Positions 1-5,087 of a DNA stretch of 5,087 nucleotides are shown here, in pieces. The stretch comes from SAR324 cluster bacterium (GTDB taxonomy: Bacteria; SAR324; NAC60-12): NCBI GenBank assembly GCA_028822475.1, contig JAPKDT010000157.1:1-5087 (forward strand), written 5' to 3'. The notes below the pieces were generated by a model that was not told where the DNA came from, made no database searches, and saw only the letters and a list, made by a program, of their open reading frames with translations. The position numbers and the translations under genes are program-made. The number at the start of each line of letters is the position of its first letter. Positions within the stretch are counted from its first letter, which is position 1.

Positions 1-1
1 T

Positions 2-460
2 CAGATTCAAATGACATTGATGCGAGAATCTTTGATGCCGGATTCCAGGGATGACTTACTCTGGTTTTTGACCAAGCTGGATAAAGTTCCTAGTAGCTTC
101 AAGCATTCACTGGGTGTTATAGCTATAGAAAAACCTGATATTCCTCAAGACTTTCAGGATCCACTAAAAAAAATGCTGACACACACCTATGATGCGGTAA
201 AAGCCTTGGCTAATGCCACAGATTCACTATTTACAGATTTGAGGGCTGTCCGACAGCATGTAGAAGAAGTTGGGCGCCAGGAGAGTGAAGTCGACAAGGT
301 AGAGTATAAACTTCTGAGAGAGGTTTTTGAGAATAAAAAACTTGAACTGGCACGGCAGTATCAACTGAAAGGGATTTTAAAACAGTTGGGTGGAGTTACC
401 AATCTTGCTGAAGACGTTGCGGATGCAGTACTCATTCTGGCTACAAAGCACTCGGCTTGA
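2..460 (+). CDS. DUF47 / PhoU-like phosphate transport regulator, 5'-truncated by window edge
   Basis: C-terminal part of a DUF47 (TIGR00153-type) protein, an all-helical cytoplasmic relative of PhoU usually associated with low-affinity PiT phosphate transporters. The reading frame is open from base 2, ahead of the first ATG at 11. The visible ~152 residues match the last two thirds of a family normally about 210-225 residues long, so the true start lies upstream of the window and the ATG at 11 is probably internal. Numbering from that ATG, the family-like segments are PDSRDDLLWFLTKLDKV near residues 10-26, the acidic E-x-x-x-D helix ESEVDKVEY near 91-99, and the C-terminal NLAEDVADAV near 131-140. 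In PhoU-like proteins such E/D-x-x-x-D motifs bind metal. It ends in TGA and is followed by a terminator-like hairpin rather than a pit transporter gene, so it is probably the last gene of its unit. Family assignment is fairly sure; its role as a phosphate-uptake modulator is inferred from the family. Confidence 0.82.
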   Translation, partial: QIQMTLMRESLMPDSRDDLLWFLTKLDKVPSSFKHSLGVIAIEKPDIPQDFQDPLKKMLTHTYDAVKALANATDSLFTDLRAVRQHVEEVGRQESEVDKVEYKLLREVFENKKLELARQYQLKGILKQLGGVTNLAEDVADAVLILATKHSA

Positions 461-470
461 ATAATAAGTT

Positions 471-520
471 CTCTTTGGTCAGCAGTTACTGAGTTAAACC
501 TTAAAGAGGGAGAGTTTTTT
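471..520 (+). terminator. Probable Rho-independent terminator after the DUF47 gene
   Basis: CTCTTTGGT (471-479) can pair with ACC (498-500) and AAAGAG (503-508), with a TT bulge between them. An alternative lower stem pairs CTCT (471-474) with AGAG (511-514), which directly abuts a run of six T (515-520). The position, 10 bases after the DUF47 stop codon, is right for a terminator. The stem is AT-rich and imperfect, so strength is uncertain. Confidence 0.45.
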
Positions 521-562
521 CTGAAGTTTATTTGTTTCTAAATTTCTCCATAGACTTGTGCT

Positions 563-593
563 TTGTTTTTACGTTTGCTCAAATATTTATATT
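563..593 (+). promoter_or_regulatory. Weak sigma70-like promoter candidate upstream of tctA
   Basis: The 116 bases between the T-tract and tctA are very AT-rich. They include TTGTTT (563-568) and TATATT (588-593), spaced 19 bases, which could act as -35 and -10 boxes with a start near 600. Spacing is longer than ideal and AT-rich DNA yields such matches by chance. A promoter is expected here because the upstream unit appears to terminate, but the exact site is not established. Confidence 0.2.
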
Positions 594-636
594 ATTTTGA
601 ACTCAATTCATATTAAGAATAACCTGTAAAGATTTT

Positions 637-2112
637 ATGGACCTTCTAGATAGTCTGATTTTTGGTTTCAGCACACTTATCGGATGGAAGCCCATTCTTG
701 TGATAATTATTGGAGTAATTGTCGGTATCATGGTTGGTGCAATGCCAGGATTATCTCCTTCCACAGGCGTAGCGCTTTTGGTGCCATTCAGCTACACCAT
801 GTCTCCTGCACTTGCAGTTATTTTGCTAGTTTCTATTTATATTTCCTCAAATTATGGTGGATCAATAACAGCGGTATTGATCAACACTCCCGGTACCCCC
901 GCCGCCGCCGCGACTGCTTTGGACGGCTATCCCTTGACTTTGAAAGGAGAAGCAGGCAAAGGTCTGGGCTTTTCATTGATTGCTTCAACAATAGGGGGGA
1001 TTTTCGGTGTTATTATTTTGATTTTATTTGCAGTTCCATTGGCTAAATTAGCAATTGGTTTTCATCCGGCAGATTATTTTGCTCTTGCTGTCTTTGGTTT
1101 GACTACGGTTGGTTCTCTGGGCAAAGGCAATCTAGCCAAGGCGATGGTTGCGGTTCTGTTCGGATTGCTGATAAACACAGTGGGAATAGATCCAATTTCT
1201 GGAGTTTCTCGGTTCACTTTCGGAATAGATCAACTTTATGATGGATTCAGCCTCATTCCAGCACTAATTGGAATGTTTGCCGTGAGTGTGGTATTTACAG
1301 CACTTGAAGAAGGTAAACTCGGTAGTCGGGTGGTTGAAAAAGTCTCAGGTAAATTCCCAACGCTTCTGGAAACGTGGAAAGTAAAATATACCATTGTGCG
1401 GTCTTCAGTATTAGGTACAATCATAGGAGTTTTTCCAGGAGCAGGTGCAACGATTGCTTCTTTTATCAGCTACAATCTAGCACAGCGTTCCAGCAAAGAA
1501 CCTGAAACTTTCGGTTCAGGTGCCGTTGAAGGAGTGGCAGCATCGGAGGCGGCAAATAGCAGTTCGGTTGGCGGAGCGCTCATACCATTGCTTGCTCTTG
1601 GCATTCCCGGTAGTGCTACTGATGCAGTACTGATTGGCGCGTTGCAGTTGCACGATATTACTCCGGGACCGTTATTGTTTGAATCTAATCCGGAAATTGT
1701 TTACGGAATCTTTTCCAGTCTGCTCATTGCTAATGCAGTTATGCTCTTTCTTGGTTTTTACGGAGTTCGTCTCTTTGCAAAGGTCGTTGAAGTGCCGACC
1801 AGTATTCTCTATCCAATGATTCTCGCAATCGCCCTGATCGGCAGTTTTGCTGTTCAGAATTCTTTTTTTGATGTTGGATGCTGTATTGGTTTTGGACTTG
1901 TAGGCTGGATTTTCAAACGCTATAATTATCCTGTGGCGCCGGTAGTACTAGGTATTGTTCTTGGTAATCTGCTCGAAGAAAATTTCCGCAGGGCAGTGAT
2001 GATGGATGGACCGATGGTTTTTTTCACTGAACCCCTCAGCCTGACCATGTTGACAGTGGCAGCATTACTGTTTGCTCTGCCAATTTATAGAAAGTATAAA
2101 TCAAAGGTGTAA
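637..2112 (+). CDS. tctA: Tripartite tricarboxylate transporter large permease subunit (TctA family)
   Basis: Large integral-membrane subunit of a TTT-family secondary transporter, which moves a carboxylate-type solute across the inner membrane with the ion gradient as energy source. At 491 residues it is full length for TctA (about 500). Family motifs are clear: GAMPGLSPSTG (residues 34-44), YGGSITAVLINTPGTP (73-88) running into the alanine-rich AAAATALDGYP (89-99), then in the second half GVFPGAGATIASFISYN (264-280), EGVAASEAANSSSVGGALIP (298-317) and LGIPGSATDAV (321-331). The repeated PG-containing loops reflect the two-fold internal repeat known for this family. Many hydrophobic segments (about 19-37, 57-70, 110-134, 204-222, 355-378, 388-405, 435-445, 466-482) and a short basic tail agree with a multi-spanning protein. 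The ATG at 637 gives the expected N-terminus, although its ribosome binding site is weak (GTAAAG only). It is followed after 58 bases by the 2171 gene. The substrate cannot be deduced from sequence alone. Confidence 0.96.
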   Translation: MDLLDSLIFGFSTLIGWKPILVIIIGVIVGIMVGAMPGLSPSTGVALLVPFSYTMSPALAVILLVSIYISSNYGGSITAVLINTPGTPAAAATALDGYPLTLKGEAGKGLGFSLIASTIGGIFGVIILILFAVPLAKLAIGFHPADYFALAVFGLTTVGSLGKGNLAKAMVAVLFGLLINTVGIDPISGVSRFTFGIDQLYDGFSLIPALIGMFAVSVVFTALEEGKLGSRVVEKVSGKFPTLLETWKVKYTIVRSSVLGTIIGVFPGAGATIASFISYNLAQRSSKEPETFGSGAVEGVAASEAANSSSVGGALIPLLALGIPGSATDAVLIGALQLHDITPGPLLFESNPEIVYGIFSSLLIANAVMLFLGFYGVRLFAKVVEVPTSILYPMILAIALIGSFAVQNSFFDVGCCIGFGLVGWIFKRYNYPVAPVVLGIVLGNLLEENFRRAVMMDGPMVFFTEPLSLTMLTVAALLFALPIYRKYKSKV

Positions 2113-2159
2113 TTAATTTTAACCAGACACGATCTGAAGTGTTATTTCACTATAAAAAT

Positions 2160-2165
2160 AAGGAG
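2160..2165 (+). promoter_or_regulatory. Ribosome binding site of the 2171 gene
   Basis: AAGGAG lies five bases before the ATG at 2171, a near-ideal Shine-Dalgarno sequence that fixes the start of this otherwise unrecognised gene. It is stronger than the site in front of tctA. Confidence 0.8.
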
Positions 2166-2170
2166 ATTAA

Positions 2171-2785
2171 ATGGAAGGAATAAAACCGCGTTTTGAGTTC
2201 AGGACCTGGGCCAAGAATTTTGGCAAGGTCGAAGAAAAACTATATGCCCTCTCAAAATGCGAAATGATTCGCGAGAGCAAAGAAATTTATATAATTTCAG
2301 CTGGAAACAGCGAAAATAATACAAAAATACGTGATAAATTGATGGACATAAAAGTTTTTGTTCAAGAAAAAAAAGGACTGGAGCAATGGGATCCGCTCAT
2401 GAAAGGTGAATTTCCGATGCGTGCAACAATGCTCAAGGATGAAGTTTTTCCTGCTTTTGGTGTTGAAATGCAAGAACTGACTGAGAATGAATACTCATTA
2501 GATTCGTTTCTGCGTGACATTATTTATCCTCATTCTCAACTTGTTCCGGTACAGGTTTTCAAACGCCGGTTTGCTTTTACGATTAACGATTGCATAACAG
2601 AATTAGGTGAAATTCAATTTAACGGTGCAACCCAACAAACAGTATCAGTTGAGTCGGTTGACATAAAAGCAATTCTAAAAGCAAAGGAAATGCTTGGGCT
2701 CAATGACTATGAAAATCTTAATTACCTCAGGTCGATTAAGCGTGTTATCGGCATGGAACCGTTTCCGGGAATGTTTAAACTTTAA
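2171..2785 (+). CDS. Conserved-looking hypothetical protein, possible divergent triphosphate-tunnel (CYTH/VTC-like) fold
   Basis: I cannot assign this 204-residue protein to a named family with certainty. It has no signal peptide or membrane segment, so it is probably cytoplasmic. The pattern of charged residues on short beta-like segments resembles the triphosphate tunnel metalloenzyme fold: an N-terminal RFEFR (7-11) where CYTH proteins carry ExExK, EIYIIS (38-43), NNTKIRD (49-55), MDIK (58-61), GLEQW (69-73), then after a helical middle KRRF (131-134), ELGEIQF (144-150) and TVSVESVD (157-164), ending in a probable helical tail. In that fold, alternating basic and acidic side chains line a tunnel that binds triphosphate and metal. 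The canonical ExExK is not intact, so activity may be altered or absent. The next gene, 11 bases downstream, encodes a bona fide CYTH protein, which supports a functional or evolutionary relation. The fold is inference; that it is a real gene is strongly supported by the ribosome binding site, length and tight linkage. Confidence 0.6.
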   Translation: MEGIKPRFEFRTWAKNFGKVEEKLYALSKCEMIRESKEIYIISAGNSENNTKIRDKLMDIKVFVQEKKGLEQWDPLMKGEFPMRATMLKDEVFPAFGVEMQELTENEYSLDSFLRDIIYPHSQLVPVQVFKRRFAFTINDCITELGEIQFNGATQQTVSVESVDIKAILKAKEMLGLNDYENLNYLRSIKRVIGMEPFPGMFKL

Positions 2786-2796
2786 TAAGGAAAGTC

Positions 2797-3261
2797 ATGG
2801 GAAAAGAAATTGAACGCAAATATTTGATTAAGGACGATACTTGGCGTAAACATGCCTCCGGTACAACTTACCGTCAAGGATATTTATCAACTGTGAAAGA
2901 AAGGACGGTACGGGTAAGAACCATTGATGATAAAGGTTTTTTGACCATCAAGGGCATCACAATTGGCGCAACCCGCAGGGAATATGAGTACGAAATTCCA
3001 ATGGCGGATGCAAATGAGATGCTGGATGAATTATGTGAAAAACCAATCATTGAAAAAACTCGATTTAAAATTTCCCATGCCGGTTTGACATGGGAAATTG
3101 ATGAGTTCGCTGGTGTGAATCAGGGTCTGATTGTTGCTGAGGTTGAATTGGAAAGTGAAGATCAAAATATCGATTTCCCCCCATGGGTTGGGGAAGAGGT
3201 GAGCGGTGATCCTCGCTATTTTAATTCTAATCTGATCGCGAACCCATTCGCCAACTGGTAG
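2797..3261 (+). CDS. CYTH-domain protein, probable inorganic triphosphatase-type enzyme
   Basis: A single-domain CYTH protein of 154 residues, a usual size for the small bacterial group that includes the Nitrosomonas and Clostridium triphosphate tunnel enzymes. Diagnostic residues are in order: EIERK (4-8), the ExExK signature; YRQGYL (25-30); TVRVR (37-41); LTIK (49-52); REYEYEI (61-67); EKTRF (86-90); WEIDEF (99-104); and AEVELESE (114-121), followed by DPRYFNSNL (138-146). Together these supply the acidic metal-binding and basic phosphate-binding faces of the tunnel. Characterised relatives hydrolyse tripolyphosphate, and some family members are adenylate cyclases or thiamine triphosphatases; the EIERK-type small proteins are most often inorganic triphosphatases, so that is the preferred but unproven activity. 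The site AAGGA (2787-2791) is five bases before the ATG. The gene follows the 2171 gene by 11 bases, suggesting translational coupling. Its stop codon lies inside an inverted repeat. Confidence 0.92.
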   Translation: MGKEIERKYLIKDDTWRKHASGTTYRQGYLSTVKERTVRVRTIDDKGFLTIKGITIGATRREYEYEIPMADANEMLDELCEKPIIEKTRFKISHAGLTWEIDEFAGVNQGLIVAEVELESEDQNIDFPPWVGEEVSGDPRYFNSNLIANPFANW

Positions 3262-3299
3262 GTTAAATTTGTTAATTTCCAGTAGGTGTTAAACTACCA
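3256..3299 (+). repeat. Inverted repeat across the end of the CYTH gene, possible weak 3' hairpin
   Basis: TGGTAG (3256-3261, containing the TAG stop) is complementary to CTACCA (3294-3299). After one G/A mismatch, TTAA (3263-3266) pairs with TTAA (3289-3292), leaving a 22-base loop. There is no T-tract after it, so it is not a standard terminator. It may protect the 3' end or take part in the leader structure described for 3293-3413, which uses the same CTACCA. Confidence 0.35.
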
Positions 3300-3413
3300 C
3301 AGATTATTAATGATTTAGATTTTGTGAACAGCAACAGAATTTCTGGTTTCTGTCCGGATGCTACATCCTAAAGATCTGTGATTTAACTTTCAGAACTACT
3401 TTTTGGTAGTCTG
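3293..3413 (+). promoter_or_regulatory. Candidate structured leader upstream of tctC
   Basis: The 178-base gap between the CYTH gene and tctC contains several compatible or competing short pairings. CACAGAT (3298-3304) pairs with ATCTGTG (3374-3380), enclosing two hairpins: ACAGAA/TTCTGT (3334-3339 with 3348-3353) and GGATG/CATCC (3356-3360 with 3364-3368, three-base loop). Downstream, CAG-A-ACTAC (3391-3399) pairs with GTAGT-CTG (3406-3413) around the loop TTTTTG. TGGTAGT (3404-3410) can instead pair with the distant ACTACCA (3293-3299). This may be a regulatory RNA or simply chance in AT-rich DNA. No known riboswitch class was recognised and no convincing promoter was found in this gap. Confidence 0.3.
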
Positions 3414-3427
3414 TACTCTATAACAAG

Positions 3428-3433
3428 AAGGAG
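3428..3433 (+). promoter_or_regulatory. Ribosome binding site of tctC
   Basis: AAGGAG, six bases before the ATG at 3440, is an excellent Shine-Dalgarno site, in keeping with the high expression expected of a periplasmic binding protein. It begins 14 bases after the last leader hairpin. Confidence 0.85.
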
Positions 3434-3439
3434 AAACAA

Positions 3440-4411
3440 ATGAGAAGCAATTATTTGATTAGCGGAATAGTAACATTCGGCATCGTGCTGGGTGCCATGC
3501 TCCCATCAGTTTTGGTAGCTAAATTTCCAAAAAAACCAATCACCATCATGGTGTACGTTAAACCAGGTGGAGGCATCGACCGAGATTCTCGCAAGTTGGC
3601 CATCATCGGCGAAAGGTTGACTGGACACAAATTTGTGGTTAAGAATAAGCCGGGAGCAGGCGGTATAGTTGCAATGAAGTACATCCTATCACAACCCGCT
3701 GACGGATATACTCTGTTCGGTACCACTAAATCACCTGTCTACAAAACTGTCTCGGCAAAGAGTGATATCAACCTAGGTGACTTTGAGTGGCTGGCAATGA
3801 GTATGTCGGATCCAGAAGCCATCATCACCCATCGTGAACAAGCCGTGAATACCTGGGAGCAAGTCGTTGCTGATGCAAAAGCATTGGAAAAGCAGGGCAA
3901 AAGGCAAATATGGGTCGGGCCTGCCGCAGGTGGTCTGGATCATGTGATGGCCATGAAAACTTGGAAAGCCGCCGGAATAAAGGCCAAGTATATTCCGTTC
4001 AAGGGAGGCAAAAAAGCCATGATCGAACTGTTGGGCAAGCGAGGAGTGGTCTATGTGGGAAATGCTCAGGATATTCTTGGGCAACCCAAATTAAAAGTCG
4101 CAGCACTTTCACGATCCACACGGTTGTCACAATTTCCTGATGCCCCAACATTCAAGGAGCTTGGAGTTAAGGGGATGGACAATGAAATCATGTGGCGTGG
4201 TTTTGCCATCAAAAAAGGTATTCCTGCAGATGTCCGTGAATTCTATGATGATTTGTTCACAAAACTGATGAAGGATTCTGAATGGATCGAATATGTCAGC
4301 AAAAAAGGAGTGGATCCTGTCTATTACAATCATGAAAAGTTCTATAAAATAGTTATGAACGATAAGGCGGATGTCACGCGCTGGCTAAAGAGTGCGGGAA
4401 TTCTGAAGTAA
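3440..4411 (+). CDS. tctC: Tripartite tricarboxylate transporter periplasmic binding protein (TctC/Bug family)
   Basis: Extracytoplasmic solute receptor of the TTT system, which binds substrate in the periplasm and hands it to TctA/TctB. At 323 residues it is full length for the Bug family. A signal peptide covers about residues 1-27 (MRSN, a hydrophobic core 5-26, likely cleavage after LVA at 25-27). The mature protein begins with FPKKPITIMV, the usual FPxKPI opening, then PGGGIDRDSR (42-51), in which the aspartate and following loop contact ligand in known structures, and KNKPGAGG (69-76, approximate) with ADGYTL (87-92). Other family features are YIPFKGGKKA (185-194), PDAPTFKELG (233-242), RGFAIKKGIPADV (253-265) and a C-terminal helical region. 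The segment LLGKRGVVYVGNAQ (about 198-210) replaces the more usual LLGG-VD-type sequence, so ligand contacts may differ. It has its own leader and strong ribosome binding site; tctB follows after a hairpin. The ligand cannot be named; Bug proteins bind varied carboxylates and other small molecules. Confidence 0.95.
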   Translation: MRSNYLISGIVTFGIVLGAMLPSVLVAKFPKKPITIMVYVKPGGGIDRDSRKLAIIGERLTGHKFVVKNKPGAGGIVAMKYILSQPADGYTLFGTTKSPVYKTVSAKSDINLGDFEWLAMSMSDPEAIITHREQAVNTWEQVVADAKALEKQGKRQIWVGPAAGGLDHVMAMKTWKAAGIKAKYIPFKGGKKAMIELLGKRGVVYVGNAQDILGQPKLKVAALSRSTRLSQFPDAPTFKELGVKGMDNEIMWRGFAIKKGIPADVREFYDDLFTKLMKDSEWIEYVSKKGVDPVYYNHEKFYKIVMNDKADVTRWLKSAGILK

Positions 4412-4445
4412 AGTCAGGGCTATTTTCAACAAAGTTAAACTGTTA

Positions 4446-4471
4446 GCCGGGTTACGCAGTGCTAACCCGGC
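4446..4471 (+). terminator. GC-rich hairpin between tctC and tctB (attenuating terminator or mRNA stabiliser)
   Basis: GCCGGGTTA (4446-4454) and TAACCCGGC (4463-4471) form a perfect nine-base-pair stem with an eight-base loop, 34 bases after the tctC stop codon. A run of T is not present directly after it, only a T-rich stretch (ATTGTCTTT). It is therefore more likely a partial terminator or a 3' stabiliser that keeps binding-protein mRNA more abundant than tctB mRNA. An overlapping alternative stem pairs GTTAGC (4442-4447) with GCTAAC (4461-4466). Confidence 0.6.
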
Positions 4472-4488
4472 CTGCTATTGTCTTTACG

Positions 4489-4965
4489 ATGAATCAGTCA
4501 ACAGAAAAAACACCAAGATATACAGGGAATGTACTTCTCCCACTGAGCATTTTATTGATGTGCGGAGTGTTCTACACGCAGACTTTGGATTTTCCAGAAC
4601 TTGAAGATGTAGGCCCGGAAGTTGTTCCCTACCTGTGGATGATAATTCTAGTTGTTTTTTGTGTCTTCCTTGTTTTTCAAGGAGTAAGGAAAAGTGGGAA
4701 CCCAGATCCAGAACCAGGACAGTTGCGTACTTTGTTTACCTATGTGTCATTCATTATATTTTATTTACTAGTGATTGAAAGTGCGGGTTATTTCTTAAGT
4801 ACTTTTATTTTCCTTGTGGTCTCAATGCTCTATCTGGGATTTCGAAAAAGGCTTGTCATTGTCGCGACTTCACTTAGTTGGATTGTTTTTTCCTATGCCA
4901 TTTTTTACAAACTTCTATATATCTCTCTACCCGTAGGCCCACTTCTAAGTCCTTGGATTGAGTGA
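4489..4965 (+). CDS. tctB: Tripartite tricarboxylate transporter small membrane subunit (TctB family)
   Basis: Small membrane subunit that partners TctA; its precise role in transport is poorly defined. From the ATG at 4489 the protein has 158 residues, normal for TctB. Hydrophobic segments lie at about 14-31, 49-66, 82-98, 101-117 and 121-143, consistent with four or five membrane spans. The family pattern is seen in LEDVGPEVVPYLW (38-50), the D-x-GP-x-x-x-P loop after the first span, in ESAGYFLSTFIFLVVSMLYLG within 97-117, and in the C-terminal FYKLLYISLPVGPLL (139-153). The frame stays open upstream to a GTG at 4459, but that codon lies in the loop of the 4446-4471 hairpin and would add ten residues atypical of the family, so the ATG is preferred. 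No good Shine-Dalgarno sequence precedes either start; translation may be weak or coupled. It ends in TGA ten bases before a probable convergent gene. Confidence 0.88.
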   Translation: MNQSTEKTPRYTGNVLLPLSILLMCGVFYTQTLDFPELEDVGPEVVPYLWMIILVVFCVFLVFQGVRKSGNPDPEPGQLRTLFTYVSFIIFYLLVIESAGYFLSTFIFLVVSMLYLGFRKRLVIVATSLSWIVFSYAIFYKLLYISLPVGPLLSPWIE

Positions 4966-4975
4966 AGGAGTATTT

Positions 4976-5087
4976 CTACTTTTCCAATCCTGCCCGCCAT
5001 TCCTGCCAGTTTAGGTAAGCAGTAGCACCCATAGTGGCAATAGGTTCCGGGGGCAATCTGGTAGGTTGTTCTTCATTGAGGTAATCT
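4976..5087 (-). CDS. 3' end of a convergent gene, product not recognised (partial)
   Basis: On the minus strand the frame is open from the window edge (first full codon at 5086) to a TAG at 4978-4976, giving 36 residues that begin DYLNEEQPTRLPPEPIATMG and end AYLNWQEWRAGLEK. The composition, with a Pro-rich turn followed by an amphipathic Trp/Arg-rich helix, looks like a protein C-terminus rather than random translation. The stop lies ten bases from the tctB stop, a typical tail-to-tail arrangement. No open plus-strand gene with a start codon is present here: the region has no ATG on the plus strand. A 36-codon open frame is not statistically decisive, and I cannot name the family. Confidence 0.5.
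   Translation of the reverse strand, partial: DYLNEEQPTRLPPEPIATMGATAYLNWQEWRAGLEK

Noticed and set aside
895..912. CCCGCCGCCGCCGCG triplet-like repeat
   Set aside because: It encodes the conserved PAAAA segment of the TctA motif after NTPGT, so it is codon use for a conserved alanine run, not a microsatellite of interest.
684..1046. 120-codon plus-strand open frame inside tctA
   Set aside because: It lies entirely within the clearly coding tctA frame, its translation is Cys/Ser/Arg-rich and shows no family motif; it is an out-of-frame shadow.
3414..3424. TATAAC (3419-3424) as a -10 box for tctC
   Set aside because: No acceptable -35 sequence lies 16-18 bases upstream, and the transcript would start too near the ribosome binding site.
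3451..4333. Several minus-strand open frames (91, 103 and 68 codons) opposite tctC
   Set aside because: They oppose a confidently assigned gene, lack ribosome binding sites and recognisable motifs, and are explained as shadows of tctC.
4459..4488. GTG start giving a ten-residue longer TctB
   Set aside because: The codon sits within the loop of a strong hairpin, has no ribosome binding site and adds residues not typical of the family.
5058..5067. CTGGTAGGTT matches the ten bases at 3255-3264
   Set aside because: A single ten-base match with no extension, one copy in coding sequence on the other strand; most likely chance rather than an attachment site or mobile-element end.
1..5087. Insertion sequences, tRNA genes or CRISPR arrays
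   Set aside because: No transposase, no terminal inverted repeats with target duplication, no cloverleaf and no regularly spaced repeats were seen.

Overview
The window looks like a bacterial chromosome segment of moderate, slightly AT-rich composition, with Gram-negative transport genes. The only family-level taxonomic hint is a complete tripartite tricarboxylate transporter (TTT) set. TTT systems use a periplasmic binding protein and are characteristic of Proteobacteria and related Gram-negative lineages. A marine proteobacterium or SAR324-type organism would fit, but this is inference from gene style, not something the sequence proves.

Layout. (1) Positions 2-460 hold the C-terminal two thirds of a DUF47/PhoU-like phosphate-transport accessory protein whose start lies outside the window, followed by a plausible terminator hairpin with a T6 tract. 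(2) Positions 637-2112 encode the large TctA-type permease. (3) Positions 2171-2785 encode an unrecognised 204-residue protein with the residue pattern of a highly divergent triphosphate-tunnel (CYTH/VTC-like) fold. (4) Positions 2797-3261 encode a compact canonical CYTH-domain protein, probably a triphosphatase. (5) Positions 3262-3439 are a 178-base non-coding stretch rich in short inverted repeats, some mutually exclusive. (6) Positions 3440-4411 encode a TctC/Bug-type periplasmic binding protein. (7) A strong GC-rich hairpin lies at 4446-4471, then the small TctB-type membrane subunit at 4489-4965. (8) The 3' end of a convergent minus-strand gene appears to occupy 4976-5087.

How the genes fit together. 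TctC would capture a carboxylate-type solute in the periplasm and deliver it to the TctA/TctB membrane complex, with import driven by an ion gradient. All three subunits are present and look intact, but the order A-(two genes)-C-B differs from the common C-B-A order, and two probable triphosphate-tunnel proteins sit inside the set. The two inserted genes are tightly linked (11-base gap, good ribosome binding sites) and the first lies 58 bases after tctA, so tctA and both genes are probably one transcript. The binding protein has its own long leader and a strong ribosome binding site, consistent with separate or higher expression.

The most interesting points are the paired canonical and divergent triphosphate-tunnel genes inside a transporter locus, and the potentially structured leader before tctC. 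Neither is proven here.
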